Source of the DNA: Taenia hydatigena
Lineage: Eukaryota > Platyhelminthes > Cestoda > Cyclophyllidea > Taeniidae
Assembly (NCBI GenBank): GCA_036345935.2
Contig: JADWOT020000002.1
Location: 22,237,108-22,301,107, forward strand
DNA: 64,000 bases
Reading direction: 5' to 3'
Shown piece after piece: positions 24,966-36,379 of the stretch. The notes under the pieces are model-generated. The model had not been told where the DNA came from and did no database searches. It saw only the letters and a program-made list of their open reading frames with translations. Each line of letters starts with the position of its first letter. Positions within the stretch are counted from its first letter, which is position 1. The translations under genes were made by a program, and so were the position numbers.

Positions 24966-26029
24966 CTGCAATAATTCGCTAGTTTTAACACACAAACTAA
25001 ACATCTTTTTCCGTATGAAAGTAATAAGCAATGTTGGGTTTTGTGTGCGATCCCACACAAATCTCAAATTAAATGCATAGGTTTGAACAGCGTGCATCTG
25101 ATGTAAATGAAAACGGGTGCGGTTTAAAAGTTTTGGGCAACTTATTTATTTGGCCTACGCCTTGTTTGTGCAAAAGATTATGGCGATCGTTTGGTGAGAA
25201 TTGGGTGGATTACACGTGTTCATTAGGTACTAGCGTTGAACTAGGTTTCGCCAGGACAGGTAACGATCAAATCATTGAGAACAAAATTAATAATAAAAGC
25301 AGCCAGTGGGCGCTTTCGTTCTCTTACGCAGAGCAATGAATTGCACCGAACCGTGTTCGTGCTTGGCACAGAGCAAGGATTCAATGATTAATGAGAACGA
25401 TTGGATGTGTAAAGACAAACATTCGTCCATTCAGCAGGTCTCAAGCTTCTGATTTTCTCGCTAATTCCTGCTGCAATGGGTCATTCCTACATATATTTAG
25501 AATGTGAAAGATTTACACTCCACTAGGTTAGTGCGCCAAAATTGCAAGTGGTTTAGCTATGTTGTCAATGCAAAAAACAGCATCGTATTTGTCTCCAATA
25601 GAGCAAAACTAACTATTTTTAAAACCTATCGTTAAATTATTGCTGGTCGTGCCTACTTTATCGGTAAGGGAGCGAAGCGTATGTTGCCACTACTTATATC
25701 TGCAAAGTAAAACTCATCGAACGGGCTAGATGGCATTGCACAATTGAGGTGCATTAGTGTTTGAAATCTCACCACGTGAAATGCATAATATGGCCTCAAA
25801 ATGTTGAAGCGATATATACTGCCCAAATTTGATGCATGTATTAGGCAGCAGCTCTAAATGCAATAAGTGCTAACAATGTTCACGTTGCTGAAAGCAGATT
25901 AGAAAAGTAGAGGTCAACAGAGTAACTGTAGGAAGGGTCTGCCAAGTTTGTTCTAATAACGAGGAAAGCTATGATTTTCGAACTTTTAAAGTCTGGTAAC
26001 TGCGTATTCTGAAGTTACTGAAATTAATC

Positions 26030-26170
26030 CTCAACAAGAGGTGGAACATGGGATAGTATTATGCGATGAACACCTGCATTGCATGTAGGCCACGATGCAA
26101 ATTGCTGGAGCAAAGTCGAACGCATCAGCGTGCATTAACCACAGCATTGAGCACAGTGTTGCTACTGCTT
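26030..26170 (+). repeat. Family R short copy
   Basis: Contains cctcaacaagaggtggaaca, tgggatagtattatgcgatg and gcgtgcattaaccacagcat, a diverged version of the R core at 24700-24830. Confidence 0.5.
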
Positions 26171-26804
26171 TCCACATTGAACCACAATTTTAAATAAAAC
26201 AGAACATTCGTAGCCCTTAAAATCCTAAAATGATCGTCTAACGGGTTTTATTCTGCCTATATGTCCAAGTTGTAAAGACCATAAATTAAGAATTCCTTTG
26301 GTATTTACTATCCATATTCCGATTTCTTATTGTAAGTGTATAAGCCTCTATTGTAAAATGGGTTTCAGTAATTATTCAAGACAAGCTCTACTTAAGCCAT
26401 CAGAACCGTATATTCATGCAAAACCAGTTTCGCAACTAAGCGCATACTTCACGTATTGCTCACTTCTATGTCATTGATTGCCAATTTCGTCCCCAGTTGA
26501 AAGAGGAACAGACGTCGCAACAATTGTCAACCACATTTGTGCTTTTTTTAATAGAAGAACAATTGGTACATCCTGTGAGCTTGTAAGAGTGAGATAGAGC
26601 TGTCAATATCTTCACCACAATATGTCTTAATAACAGTGCCTATTTTAACTCAACATCAAACGAAAAACTGGCAGATGGCTCAGTTAGAAACGGCTTTATT
26701 GAAAGGCTACACATTGGTTTGAGCGCGAAAAGTCAGATAAGCACGTCTAATGTCCATTAAGTCACCAATTCCGACAAAAATTTACAACTTACACACCGAC
26801 TTAC

Positions 26805-26865
26805 TCAATTGTATGCCACGGGGTGCCTCAACGTTGAATTTGAATGGTGCTTTAACGACAGCATT
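26805..26865 (-). CDS. Candidate exon near a gene A/B-like remnant
   Basis: Acceptor ttggccatatttcag, donor gtaagt, 61 nt, phase 0 in, 1 out as for exon 3 of genes A and B; reads NAVVKAPFKFNVEAPRGIQL. Sequence similarity to that exon is not clear. About 300 nt downstream, near 26495-26520, the minus strand shares a run like gacgtc...cctctttca with exon 5 of gene A (TSFPLS). May be a decayed family member. Confidence 0.3.
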
Positions 26866-26869
26866 CTGA

Positions 26870-29245
26870 AATATGGCCAATTATTTAGTTGTAATTTAAA
26901 AGAGGATAGTTTCACTCAAAATTACACGAACACGTAAATGCTTTTGTACGTGATGGTGCTGAAATTACCACACGTCCTTCTACTCACTTCCAAGTAGCAC
27001 TTGAGAACCTAAGTTGATAAGTGAACTTTGCTGACCTGCTAGATGAAAGAAGTGACTAAAGCTGGCTAATGGTTTCTCGCCACTCATACGAGGCTTCACA
27101 TAAGTAGATTTATTAAGCTTTTGCCTAATAATGTCTCAAGTAGGTTGGAATTTCTAATTGCATCCACATTTTTTGCGAGTGTTGCCCAAATTTACTGGCA
27201 AAAGTACTGTTCTAGGAGGGATCAGCAAATGCATAAGTGAGTCAAGGCACTGGGGTTCCAGTTCTTAGCAGAAACGACTGCAAGAATCACATAAAGTGGG
27301 TGGATAGGCACCTCTGTCAGGTGCTTTGTTTTGGAGACCATCAAATTAGTTCCAATAATTTGGCTATAGGATTATGCTATTACTGGCAAAACAGAAAGGT
27401 TCCTTCGTCGACTGGCATGGAGCGCATTTCCTGCAAAAGTGCAAGCTCCTATAAGCCGTATAATCACCACGCTATGCTGTTGAAAAAGACTGTCAATACA
27501 CTGGGTAACACGCTACAACTGTGATTTTCCAGTACTGCATTCCGCTCCCTCGACTAGTCTCCGCTTGGACGTGTCATCGTATGTCTCGAACTTGACAGAC
27601 CAGTGAAGTCAAATTTCGGGGACAGCAGTTGGTGCTGCACTGGACATGTGTGCAAAGCTTGAAGGAGTTGAAGAAAGAGGAGTGCAGATGCAGCTGAACG
27701 CTTATGACTATGTCATTTTATATCTTGATTCTGCCGATCTCGAGTACTGAGATTATGAAAACCTAAACGCACTGGGTAATATCCTTACGCTGAAGCATGC
27801 ACTTGTTGTGACAGGAACAATACAGCAAATATTGCATCCTATTTCGAACGTACACTGTATGGTAAAGACGTTTCAGTCCTTAGGTGGCTTTTGCTTCCTT
27901 TCCTTTTCAAAATTATCCTGTAGTTGGCGCATTTGATTTAACAGGCAGCATAACGATTAATTGGCCGATTTTGTGGAGGCGATACTTTGGGCCTGTTTAA
28001 GCGTCATGCAGCGAAGGTGTAGAGCTATGCGCGCTGAAGTAAGTTTATGTTGAGTCGGCCTATGACGGCATTATGCGGAGTGTTGAGATGCTTCCGAAAT
28101 AGATGTCATATAATGATACTAGATGGGCCTACATCTTCATTGATGCAGTAAGTGAAATTGGAACGAGATAGAAGGAGTTTTGTGATTGTTGGGTAGCGGG
28201 TAGTGCATTAGCTTTATGTTGCTCTAGTTATGGAGGCGTTCTTATAGGCCAAGGTGACGGCAACGTTACTAGCCACATCAAAGTGGACGCTGGTGATTCA
28301 CAAGGGTATTGTTGAGCATTTTCCTTCGGCCGAACTGCAGCATGAGATGGTTTGGTTATCGAACGTCGCACGAATCTATGTGTACGCATGTAGAACGTCA
28401 TGCTATTGCTTAAGTACCACCTTGCACGTCAGACCTATGTTAAATGTGAGGAGGATAAATGCATGTGGTTTCTTATTAGTTTTTTCCTACATAGCTTGGT
28501 TTTGCATAGAATGATACCTTAGTATATTTCCATTGCTCTTTTTAGTGTTAAAATGAGAGGACATTCCTTTAAATTGGAGAGGCATCTGCAAATGAACCTA
28601 AGCGACTTGTGGCTTTGAGGTGATTCACCCGAATTTACGTTGAAAACAAACCACCGCATATTCTTGAGTCCGACAACACCGATTTTGATATCTGGTGACT
28701 AAATATGCAGTCTTCAAATGTTACTCAAATGAGAGATTATCAGCCTAAGCCCAGTGAGTTTTATGACTTGTGACCCGCAATCGCAATTTGACTGAACTTA
28801 CCATAGCTCGCATTAGTGAACTCAAGTGGAAGTAGTGATTCATGTAAACGTTGAAAAGGTGTGATTGGTGCAAATTTTATGACTGAATTGCGTGTCAGTA
28901 GAAGGATTTTAAACAAACGTATTTATTAAGTAGTTAATTCAATTTGGAACAGCCCTTCATTGGATAATTATTTGCATTCGTTGCGATACTTGAGTAGTAA
29001 ATCATTTTGCCTTTAGCGTAAGGCAAAGCAAATTACAAATCGAGTGGATGCTATTGAGATGCAATAAGGATTGCATATTCGAGTGTAACTGTGATATTAG
29101 GCCTTGATCAATGTGCACATCTTTTGGCAATACATGGTGAATACTTATTAAAAAGTAGAACTTCATACAATTTATTAGGCATAGATGAGATGGGCAGAAT
29201 TGCCCACTGCCTCTGTCACATGTCTCATTCATTCATTCTCCTCAG
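26870..29245. other. No firm gene
   Basis: Several 86-95 codon ORFs (27237-27524, 28254-28514) with moderate acceptors but ambiguous frames. No transposon motif seen. Confidence 0.35.
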
Positions 29246-29400
29246 CTAGGGGAGAAGAATATCCCGCATTGTGCAATGTGAGAGAGATAGGTGTTTTTCT
29301 TGTGAATGAAATCTGCATTATGGGGTACAAATTCATAAAAGTAGTAAAATTAACAGAGAAGAGAGTTGGTATGGCAAAGAAGGAAAAGAGAAGGAAATGA
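29246..29400 (+). CDS. Candidate terminal exon with a Lys/Arg-rich tail
   Basis: Acceptor ttcattcattctcctcag, phase 1, 50 codons then TGA. Reads RGEEYPALCNVREIGVF and ends VGMAKKEKRRK, which could be a nuclear or ER-retention type basic tail. An in-frame ATG lies at 29185. Earlier exons not found. Confidence 0.3.
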
Positions 29401-29876
29401 GGGTCGAGAGGTAGCAGTTCGAGCGCACTAGCAAACCTTGTCTGCATGTGTGCCATTCACTTCCTTCTCAGTCCTCAATCTGTCTACTCCATATATGGCC
29501 ACTAATGAGGCGTAAGCGCCTATGAAATCAATAAGTAAATTAATGAAAATGTTAGTTGTACTCTCTGTGGTGACTTTTAGCGTGACCTGACCCTTTGCTG
29601 TCCCGGTTTGTTTTTCTAAGATGTCTTCCAAGGCTTTGCACTGGCAAGATGGAAAAATGGGCAGACCTTTATCCCAGATACCTCTCCTAACTATTATCTT
29701 TAATAAATTTTCGTCGTCACTTATGTGCTATAGGTATCTGTAGTTCCACCCTTTGCGCTAGAATACCACCTCCCTTTGATTAGAAATTTATCCCACATGA
29801 GGTTATATGTATCGGTTTTAAAACCACTTTACCCGACTAGACCTTTTTTAAACAAGGAAACGATATTACTAAAACA

Positions 29877-30074
29877 ATGCAGAAACGCGCAAAAGATGTG
29901 CATGAGAAAATCATTAAAAGCATCGGTGGATCTTATGAAGATCATCTATCTCTAATAATAAGTAGTCTTTGCCATAGCATTGCTACGTATCCTTCATCCT
30001 TTGAGAACATGGACGCAACGACTTCCCTGAAAACGGCACATAAAGCATTGCATGGCATATTAATTTTATCATAA
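29877..30074 (+). CDS. Small ORF or terminal exon, 65 codons
   Basis: ATG at 29877, or an exon from 29883 after acceptor acaatgcag. Reads MQKRAKDVHEKIIKSIGG and ends HKALHGILILS. Charged helix-like composition; nothing else supports it. Confidence 0.22.
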   Translation: MQKRAKDVHEKIIKSIGGSYEDHLSLIISSLCHSIATYPSSFENMDATTSLKTAHKALHGILILS

Positions 30075-30206
30075 AGTAGCCTTTTGAGGTTGAAAGGTGG
30101 TTTTTTAAAACAAAAACTGTGTAACGGTTGGAATAGGCTTGTCGGACTCACAGTTTATTTTACAATGTAGAATCATGCATCTGCAACAGGATTGCGGTTA
30201 CTCGAA

Positions 30207-30800
30207 CTATAACATCTTCCTCTTCAAATCCTTAAGCGCTTTGCTATGCTCTTTGTTCCCATTGACATTCATTTTCCTACATCCTGGCAACACACAAGAG
30301 CACCTTGATGACGAAACAAGGACACCGTATCCTCCCCGATGGCTGTTCCATTGTTCACCAGCCTCATTTACTCTAGTTTTCTTTTCCTGTCTCCATGAGG
30401 CTGCAACCAAATCGCTTCAACTCGCTGGCAGCATTAAGCCTGAACTTCACTCTTTTAGCTTAAGCCATTGCCTGTTTCCTTGGAAGACACCCTCTCTTAC
30501 ACTGTCGCAAGTTAAAGGAAGTAATACTTTTGACTGGCAAACTTTCTTTGGTTTTCCTTTTAAGTACAAGAGACTGCTTCTAGTTCCTTTTAAAATCGAC
30601 AAAATTCAAATTTATGTGACTTCGATCAACGAATTCAGCATGACTTTTTTGCTTCACATCCCAATCTTTTCAATGTTCTCCAAGTCTGTCGCGAGCAAAA
30701 CAACTAAGTGGGAAGCAACTACGAGGCCGTGCTGTCATACCATTTGGAAACATCAAGTCGAAACGCGTTGGGGAATGGAACATAGTGTCTGGAGTTCCTG
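30207..30800 (-). CDS. Gene J: 3' end of an unrecognised minus-strand gene
   Basis: Exon 30800-30741 (acceptor tttattgcctgtgcag, donor gtatga; phase 1 in and out; TPDTMFHSPTRFDLMFPN) and terminal exon 30400-30207 (acceptor gatttggttgcag; SWRQEKKTRVNEAGEQW, then a Cys pair and KALKDLKRKML, stop TAG). Phases agree. These hydrophilic exons lie opposite the longest ORF of the window (plus strand, 30175-30855), whose Phe/Leu-rich translation looks like their antisense shadow. No family recognised. Confidence 0.35.
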
Positions 30801-31068
30801 CTGCACAGGCAATAAACAAAAGCAGAGACGCAATCCAGCAATTTTTCCTTTTTGAAGTAGGCAATGTAAATCGTGGTTGAAAGCCTTTTCCCCACATGTA
30901 AAGACCGAATCTACCAAGCAGCTATAAATATGGTGGTTTTAACATCAATAGAGCAAGTTAAGTTCCAGTGCTTTGCACTTTGCGAAACCGAATGTACCAA
31001 ATCACGGTGGATTTGCAGTAAACTAAGCACAGCATTATAAAATATGATAATTAGGGGCATTAATTCAG

Positions 31069-31265
31069 GGCCAGTCAGAACACAGATTAAAAACATCGTA
31101 CAACTTTGCGTCTGCTTACTTAATAAAACTGATGAATTTGAGTGGGGAACGAAGCCAGGAATTACACCACAGGTCCTTCTGATGCGCAGCTTACAGCAAT
31201 ATATTATCATGAAAGCACCTTTCAAGAGTCGGATCATTTGCCACAGTGAATGGCACCCTGTTTAA
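31069..31265 (+). CDS. Candidate terminal exon
   Basis: Acceptor gcattaattcag, phase 1, 64 codons to TAA; reads PVRTQIKNIVQLCVCLLNK then DEFEWGTKPGITPQ. An in-frame ATG at 31044 would make a 73-codon ORF. The antisense frame is hydrophobic. No family recognised. Confidence 0.27.
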
Positions 31266-31269
31266 GTAT

Positions 31270-34219
31270 GTACTTTTGCTTGCTCATCTGCCAGTTAAGC
31301 GAAGCCGTTTTCTTATTTTTGCCTTATTCCCTACTAGAAGCATTTAGAAGCATCACAACTCTTATATTTTTGAGAATATTGCATTTAACGCTGCTTCAAA
31401 ATTCGTGCAGTGTTGTTGAGCCTTCAAAATGCGGCGGCTTAAAAAAGGCCAACATGTGACCCAGCTAGCCCAGAGCAGTAGGTGGAGGAAACGCAGCTAC
31501 TTTTCTTGATGTTTAGCCTTCGTTATTACTGTGCAAAGAGTAACTTGCTATGGCAATCGAAGTGCTAAAGATATCTCAAGTACTGCTTTCTCTGGAGTTG
31601 AGACCAGCGTTGACAGTGCGATTGCCTGCCAACTACCTTTTAGATTCGTGGTTGACAATTATTTGCTAACCACTTTAGATGCCTGATTGGCACAAATATA
31701 GCCTTAGTTTTAAGTTGATGAACGATGCTTACAATTCTGCAATGGGCCTATATGGCAGATTTTGGAGTATGTTCTAAGCCCAAATATGAATACTGATTGC
31801 CTTGGCTATAAGGCCAGATCGCTACAAAATAAACAAAAATTGGTAAGTAGTGTCTTGGTGGAATCAAAACTCCATCCAAAAAAATTAATGCTTTTGAGAA
31901 TATTAAATAGTGTACGCAAAATCCACGAATCCGACCATATACAAACAAGCGGCTCCTGAATTTTGAACTGATTCGTCTTCACTGATGCTGGGCAACGGTT
32001 GAACTGTGTGGGATTTCAATACCATTTTACACCAAGCTATTTTCAAAGTAACAAAAAATTTAATAAATTTTTAGTGCAATTTGTCACTTCAGCATAGCAA
32101 AGCGGATTCTCATGTGACAAATTTTTTGACTACCTCTGCACATTTCAGATACGCCATAGCTACTGCTGTTCTGTACACGAAATTTGCTGCTTTTTATGGC
32201 TTTTAAGGCTTGATTTACCTTATCCAAAATAACCCTGTAGTCAGCATGGCCTCAAACAAGACGGACGTTACGCTTCTTTAAATGTATCGCCTAAGCGAGA
32301 TGCGGGGCCACAACTCGAAGCTTGTGCCTGAAGAAAGGGCCAGTTCCCTAATATTGAGTTAAACTTCATTTTTAGTACCCCTTTTTGGACCTCTGGTGGT
32401 CTCATTTGAATTCAGAACGATAAATGTCACAAGTCAGTCAATCTCCTCGTGCTAAGGGAGAGCGCAGGAAGGTGGAGACCAATGAAAACAGTGCTACAGT
32501 CACAGTCTTCCTGACCACCTCGCAAATAGGCAATGCAAAGAGTCTATCAAATGCCACGAATTTAAGCATTTAAAAGCCTGTCCGCTTGAGTGCTTGCAAC
32601 AAATTGTGTTAGCTTTCCCACAAATTTTATTTTATTATTTGGTTTTTCCAGATTTGACTCAATAAATGCAATTGTAATCTGTTGAATGAAACATTCAAAA
32701 GTGGCCTGTGTGGAATGTGTTTCTTCCACCGTACGCATTTATCGCGATACAATATGAGAGATCATTGGAGTAATTTTACATTCTGCTCGCTTGCAGTGAA
32801 CCAAGGTGCCCCGTGCTCCCGTGCATGCATTGATTGGGTGGCTAGCATGTAAATTGACATTTTCTGTGATAGGAAAGCACTTATTGCAATACGTTGGCAT
32901 AGCAAAAGAGCAAAATCATGTTTCATTCTATTTGGCGAAGCGTGTCGTGTGCACAGTTTACGTTTGGTGAAATTCAAATTGCATGCTGCGAAGCTTATGT
33001 TGGTTTGTCAAATCTGTCGTAAATATACGATTTTCCGATTCCTAAAGAAGCCAATGATCCCAGATGAGCATGCGAAAGTGATGTGCACCGATAAGGGATG
33101 CATTATCTAGGAAAAAAATTAAGGTCATTATCAAATTGTAGGTTTGCATAATTCACTACGCCAGTGTAGTTCATCACACTGCAATCTATTGATTGTTACC
33201 ACAGTTCTGGCACATTGTTAATCCGATTAACTGGCTCTTCTCTACTTCCATGTTTGGCATTTCCTTGTAGTGCGTAAGGAAAGACTGCCCTTCCCCTATT
33301 AGAACTTGTTTTTGATATTGTTAAATTGGTTGTTGCGAATCGTATATATATATATATATATATATAGCACTCGTATGCAAAGGGCACAGCCTAATCTACT
33401 CCCTCAAAAGCAGCAATCCATTGCTGAGGAATTTGAGTTTAATAATGCGATCAAAAGCTATTCACGAACGTAGGACCTAGCACATGCTATATCTGCTTCA
33501 CAAATTAAATTTATGCTGTGTCTAAAGTGCCTAGAATATTAATTTTCCGAGTTCTAGGTGCGCGGCTGACTCCATTCGCACATGCAGTCGGCATGAACCA
33601 CTTAACAACTGCATCATTCCAAAAGCGTGCAGCAACCCCATGCATCAAAATTAATTTTTTTTATGCCCATGCATTTTCGCTTTTAAACTGAGAAAATTCG
33701 TTGAATTCCCCAAGAAGATTTTGGAAAGCAGGTCACAAATCCATTTATGTTACTACCATTTTTGCCACTTCTTCATAAGGAGCCTACTTTAAGTGTCTAC
33801 GGTGCGAGGCAACGTTCCCAAGTGACAGCTAGTCGTACCGTCACACCTGAGAGTTCCATCGGGGTGAGTCAACGAAGCAGCGATATTATCGCCATTATTC
33901 GTGCATTCTTATTGGGCGAAATTTGACTGCTGGTGTTTCTTCATAAAACGAAAATGCCTAGATGCCAATAATGAAAAGTCCATAATGTCAATTTTTTGGC
34001 AATACTTATAGCCCTTTGATGAGCACAACTGAAATGCTGGCATTCTGTTACCTCATATACTCTTGTCTTTCACATTGCCAAAGACTCTTGCTCGTCAGCA
34101 TTGCAAATAAATGTTGCGGATTGTAGCACTGTAAATGATTGCATTCCGGCAGTACAAAGGAATTAGCAAAATAGTTTCCATATTTCGCTCTTAAAAAATT
34201 AGGCCATTTACCTGATCTC
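31270..34219. other. Mostly spacer
   Basis: One 84-nt open stretch before gtaagt at 31836 (about 31756-31836, LSPNMNTDCLGYKARSLQ) is a weak exon candidate. The TA microsatellite is here. Nothing else recognised. Confidence 0.35.
33343..33366. repeat. (TA)12 microsatellite
   Basis: Uninterrupted TA dinucleotide run of 24 nt. Confidence 0.95.
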
Positions 34220-34411
34220 ATGCAGCAAACGAGTGCTATAAGCCAATCACTTCGTAGAAACTTTTCTAAAAGAAGGCGCATCATCAATCGATCCTGTGGA
34301 TGCCATTCCTTTTTCCATCCACCAAAAATTTATGTTTATTTGTTTATCAACCCAGTTAGTAATGCAGCTGAATGGAATATGAAGACACCGATTTCGTTGA
34401 ATGAATTATGA
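34220..34411 (+). CDS. Candidate terminal exon
   Basis: Acceptor ttacctgatctcatgcag, phase 0, about 60 codons to TGA; reads SAISQSLRRNFSKRRRIINR and ends EWNMKTPISLNEL. Basic. No partner exon found. Confidence 0.2.
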   Translation: MQQTSAISQSLRRNFSKRRRIINRSCGCHSFFHPPKIYVYLFINPVSNAAEWNMKTPISLNEL

Positions 34412-34673
34412 GCTTCTGCCTAGCGATAAAATTTGATGAGGCCTTGCATATTGTTTCCTTGACAGTTGAAATCGCTAACCAATATTTTGCAGAATGTTAA
34501 AAATGTCTATGCGATTGAAAGACTAAAGGCAATATGTGGACATGGGAACGCAGAGAAGGCTAGTTACATAACTTAGCCCCGATTCCTATGATTTCTGCTT
34601 GTTTTGACGATTCGAAATCTCTAAAAGTGGTGGGTATGTGGTCAAAGGTGACGGGTGGAGGGAGAAAGGCAGC

Positions 34674-34680
34674 TATAAAA
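34674..34680 (+). promoter_or_regulatory. TATA box candidate
   Basis: TATAAAA in a purine-rich setting, about 145 nt before the ORF at 34819. Support is positional only. Confidence 0.3.
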
Positions 34681-34818
34681 GTAGAGGAAACCACTTTTGG
34701 TGTTAGAAACGATGACTAAGTGAAAAATGTAATGGAGGGCATGAGTGAAAATGCCTGGTAGTTGGTTGTGTGATTGACTTCTTAACATCTGACGTGTACG
34801 TGAATCGATCAGTGACAC

Positions 34819-35082
34819 ATGTCGCGCAGTGCCCTACGTTTTTTCTCATTGTTGAATTACTTTTGTAGTTCTTTGTCTAGACTAAATAATGTGCACCTTT
34901 GTAAACGAGAAATGGAAGGAATGAGAGGTGCGTCGAGACGCATCGCCTTGTATCACTTGCTGCTCTTTGGATTTTGCCTCCTCAATGTTATCGTTGGGTT
35001 GGATGCCTTTAGGACACTGCTACATTCACTGCTAATGAATGAGGGACAGGATCAACAGGCGAAGAATGTGTTTCAACTCTAA
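34819..35082 (+). CDS. Small ORF with signal-peptide-like segment
   Basis: 87 codons from ATG 34819, or 57 from ATG 34912. From the inner ATG it reads MEGMRGASRRIALYHLLLFG, then a hydrophobic run to VIVG and a 27-residue tail (LDAFRTLLHSLLMNEGQ...). The inner start would give a typical signal peptide and a short secreted peptide. A gtaagt lies 9 nt after the stop codon, so this could instead be a 5' UTR or shadow frame. Function unknown. Confidence 0.25.
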   Translation: MSRSALRFFSLLNYFCSSLSRLNNVHLCKREMEGMRGASRRIALYHLLLFGFCLLNVIVGLDAFRTLLHSLLMNEGQDQQAKNVFQL

Positions 35083-35902
35083 TGAAGGTAAGTGTGGGAC
35101 GGAGTATTAGCAAAGCGAAGAGGCTAACTTAGTTGATCAGATAGGTCTTTTTACGGTCCTTTTATCTACCGAACGCGAAGGGAATCAACGTCCCTGCAAG
35201 GATTTTCTAGTAGGTTGGCAAAACCGCCTTGTTTAAGTGCATCTTTGGAGGCAAGAATTGCATTCCATATACGAGTGCAATGCTAACGGCACTAATATGG
35301 TCGAATACCTTCACCACGCACTAGGAGTTGTCTTTGTAACTAGCTCCGTTATGCTCTGGAGCGAATGTTTAGCTATCTTTCTACTCGAATTCCATCCGCC
35401 ATCGCTGTAGTCTCTGCACTGCCCCTTTTAAGTTAGAGATTAACATTGGTCCCTGCCTTCCTGGATAAATACACCTCAACATTTCCATCGTTTGTGATGT
35501 TGATTCAACTTCGGACGCATAGGAAACTTAGCAGCACACAAGTCAATCAACCTTGTTCGTCCTCAATTGTCCAACTGATTGTTTATACCATCAGATCGGC
35601 ATGACGTGCTGTTGTCTGACAAATGCATTTCCCAATGGTTTGGACGCAAATAATAACAAAATCAGCGGCAGGTTTTTTTCAGGTCACAGCTCATAGCTGT
35701 GGCCCTGTAGGGTAATTCGCTAGTATCGACAACTGCAGGGGTAGGAAACAAGGAATGCTTATATTTTCACTGCTTATGCACCCATTGTAATTATTGCGCA
35801 TTTCAAAAACAAAATAGACTTACTTTGTTGTAAGCCAATGGAGAGCATCCTTCTCACCTCTCCTTATGTGTGTTTATTATCAGTGTGGTGAGCTTCCTCC
35901 AG

Positions 35903-36378
35903 TTGGATTAATTTACTGGACTTTGTGGCGCTGAAGGCTGTCAGACAGAGAGAACAGTTGGAGTGCTTGCGGTAAGAACTATCATACAAACGCCATTCAG
36001 ACCACAGGTGGGCAGATTGTGGGATGCCGATACGTCGGGCCTAGGAGTGAAGGCGTAACCTTGGACCTTATCCTTATGATTACAACAGACCAACCATAAT
36101 GCAGTGTATTTAGTGCTCTGGTGTTATGCAGACGGTGTCTCACCCAATCTATATGCTTACGCTATTTGAGTCATCATGCCCTTGTCACTCTCTTTTTCAG
36201 AACTCCTAATACAATGCCAGAAACGACAATTTTCATGCCACCGTTAGTGATGATGGTCAACATAAGGAACCACTTTGTGTCGGGCAGACACGAAGTAACG
36301 CCTGCGCATCAATGGCTCAGAGGATTCGCTGCTTCTCACTGTTTCGCTGCACTTCACATTTTAGTCACTTTGGAGGAG
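35903..36378 (+). CDS. Gene I: two phase-compatible candidate exons
   Basis: Exon 35903-35971 (acceptor cttcctccag, donor gtaaga; reads WINLLDFVALKAVRQREQLE) and exon 36201-36378 (acceptor ctctctttttcag, donor gttagt; reads TPNTMPETTIFMPPLVMMV then HQWLRGFAASHCFAALHI). Phase 2 leaves the first and phase 2 enters the second across a 229-nt intron. Neither start nor stop is assigned. No family recognised. Confidence 0.33.
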
Positions 36379-36379
36379 G

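Noticed and set aside
30175..30855. 226-codon plus-strand ORF as a gene
   Set aside because: Phe/Leu/Ser-rich with no motif, and better exon-like frames lie on the opposite strand.
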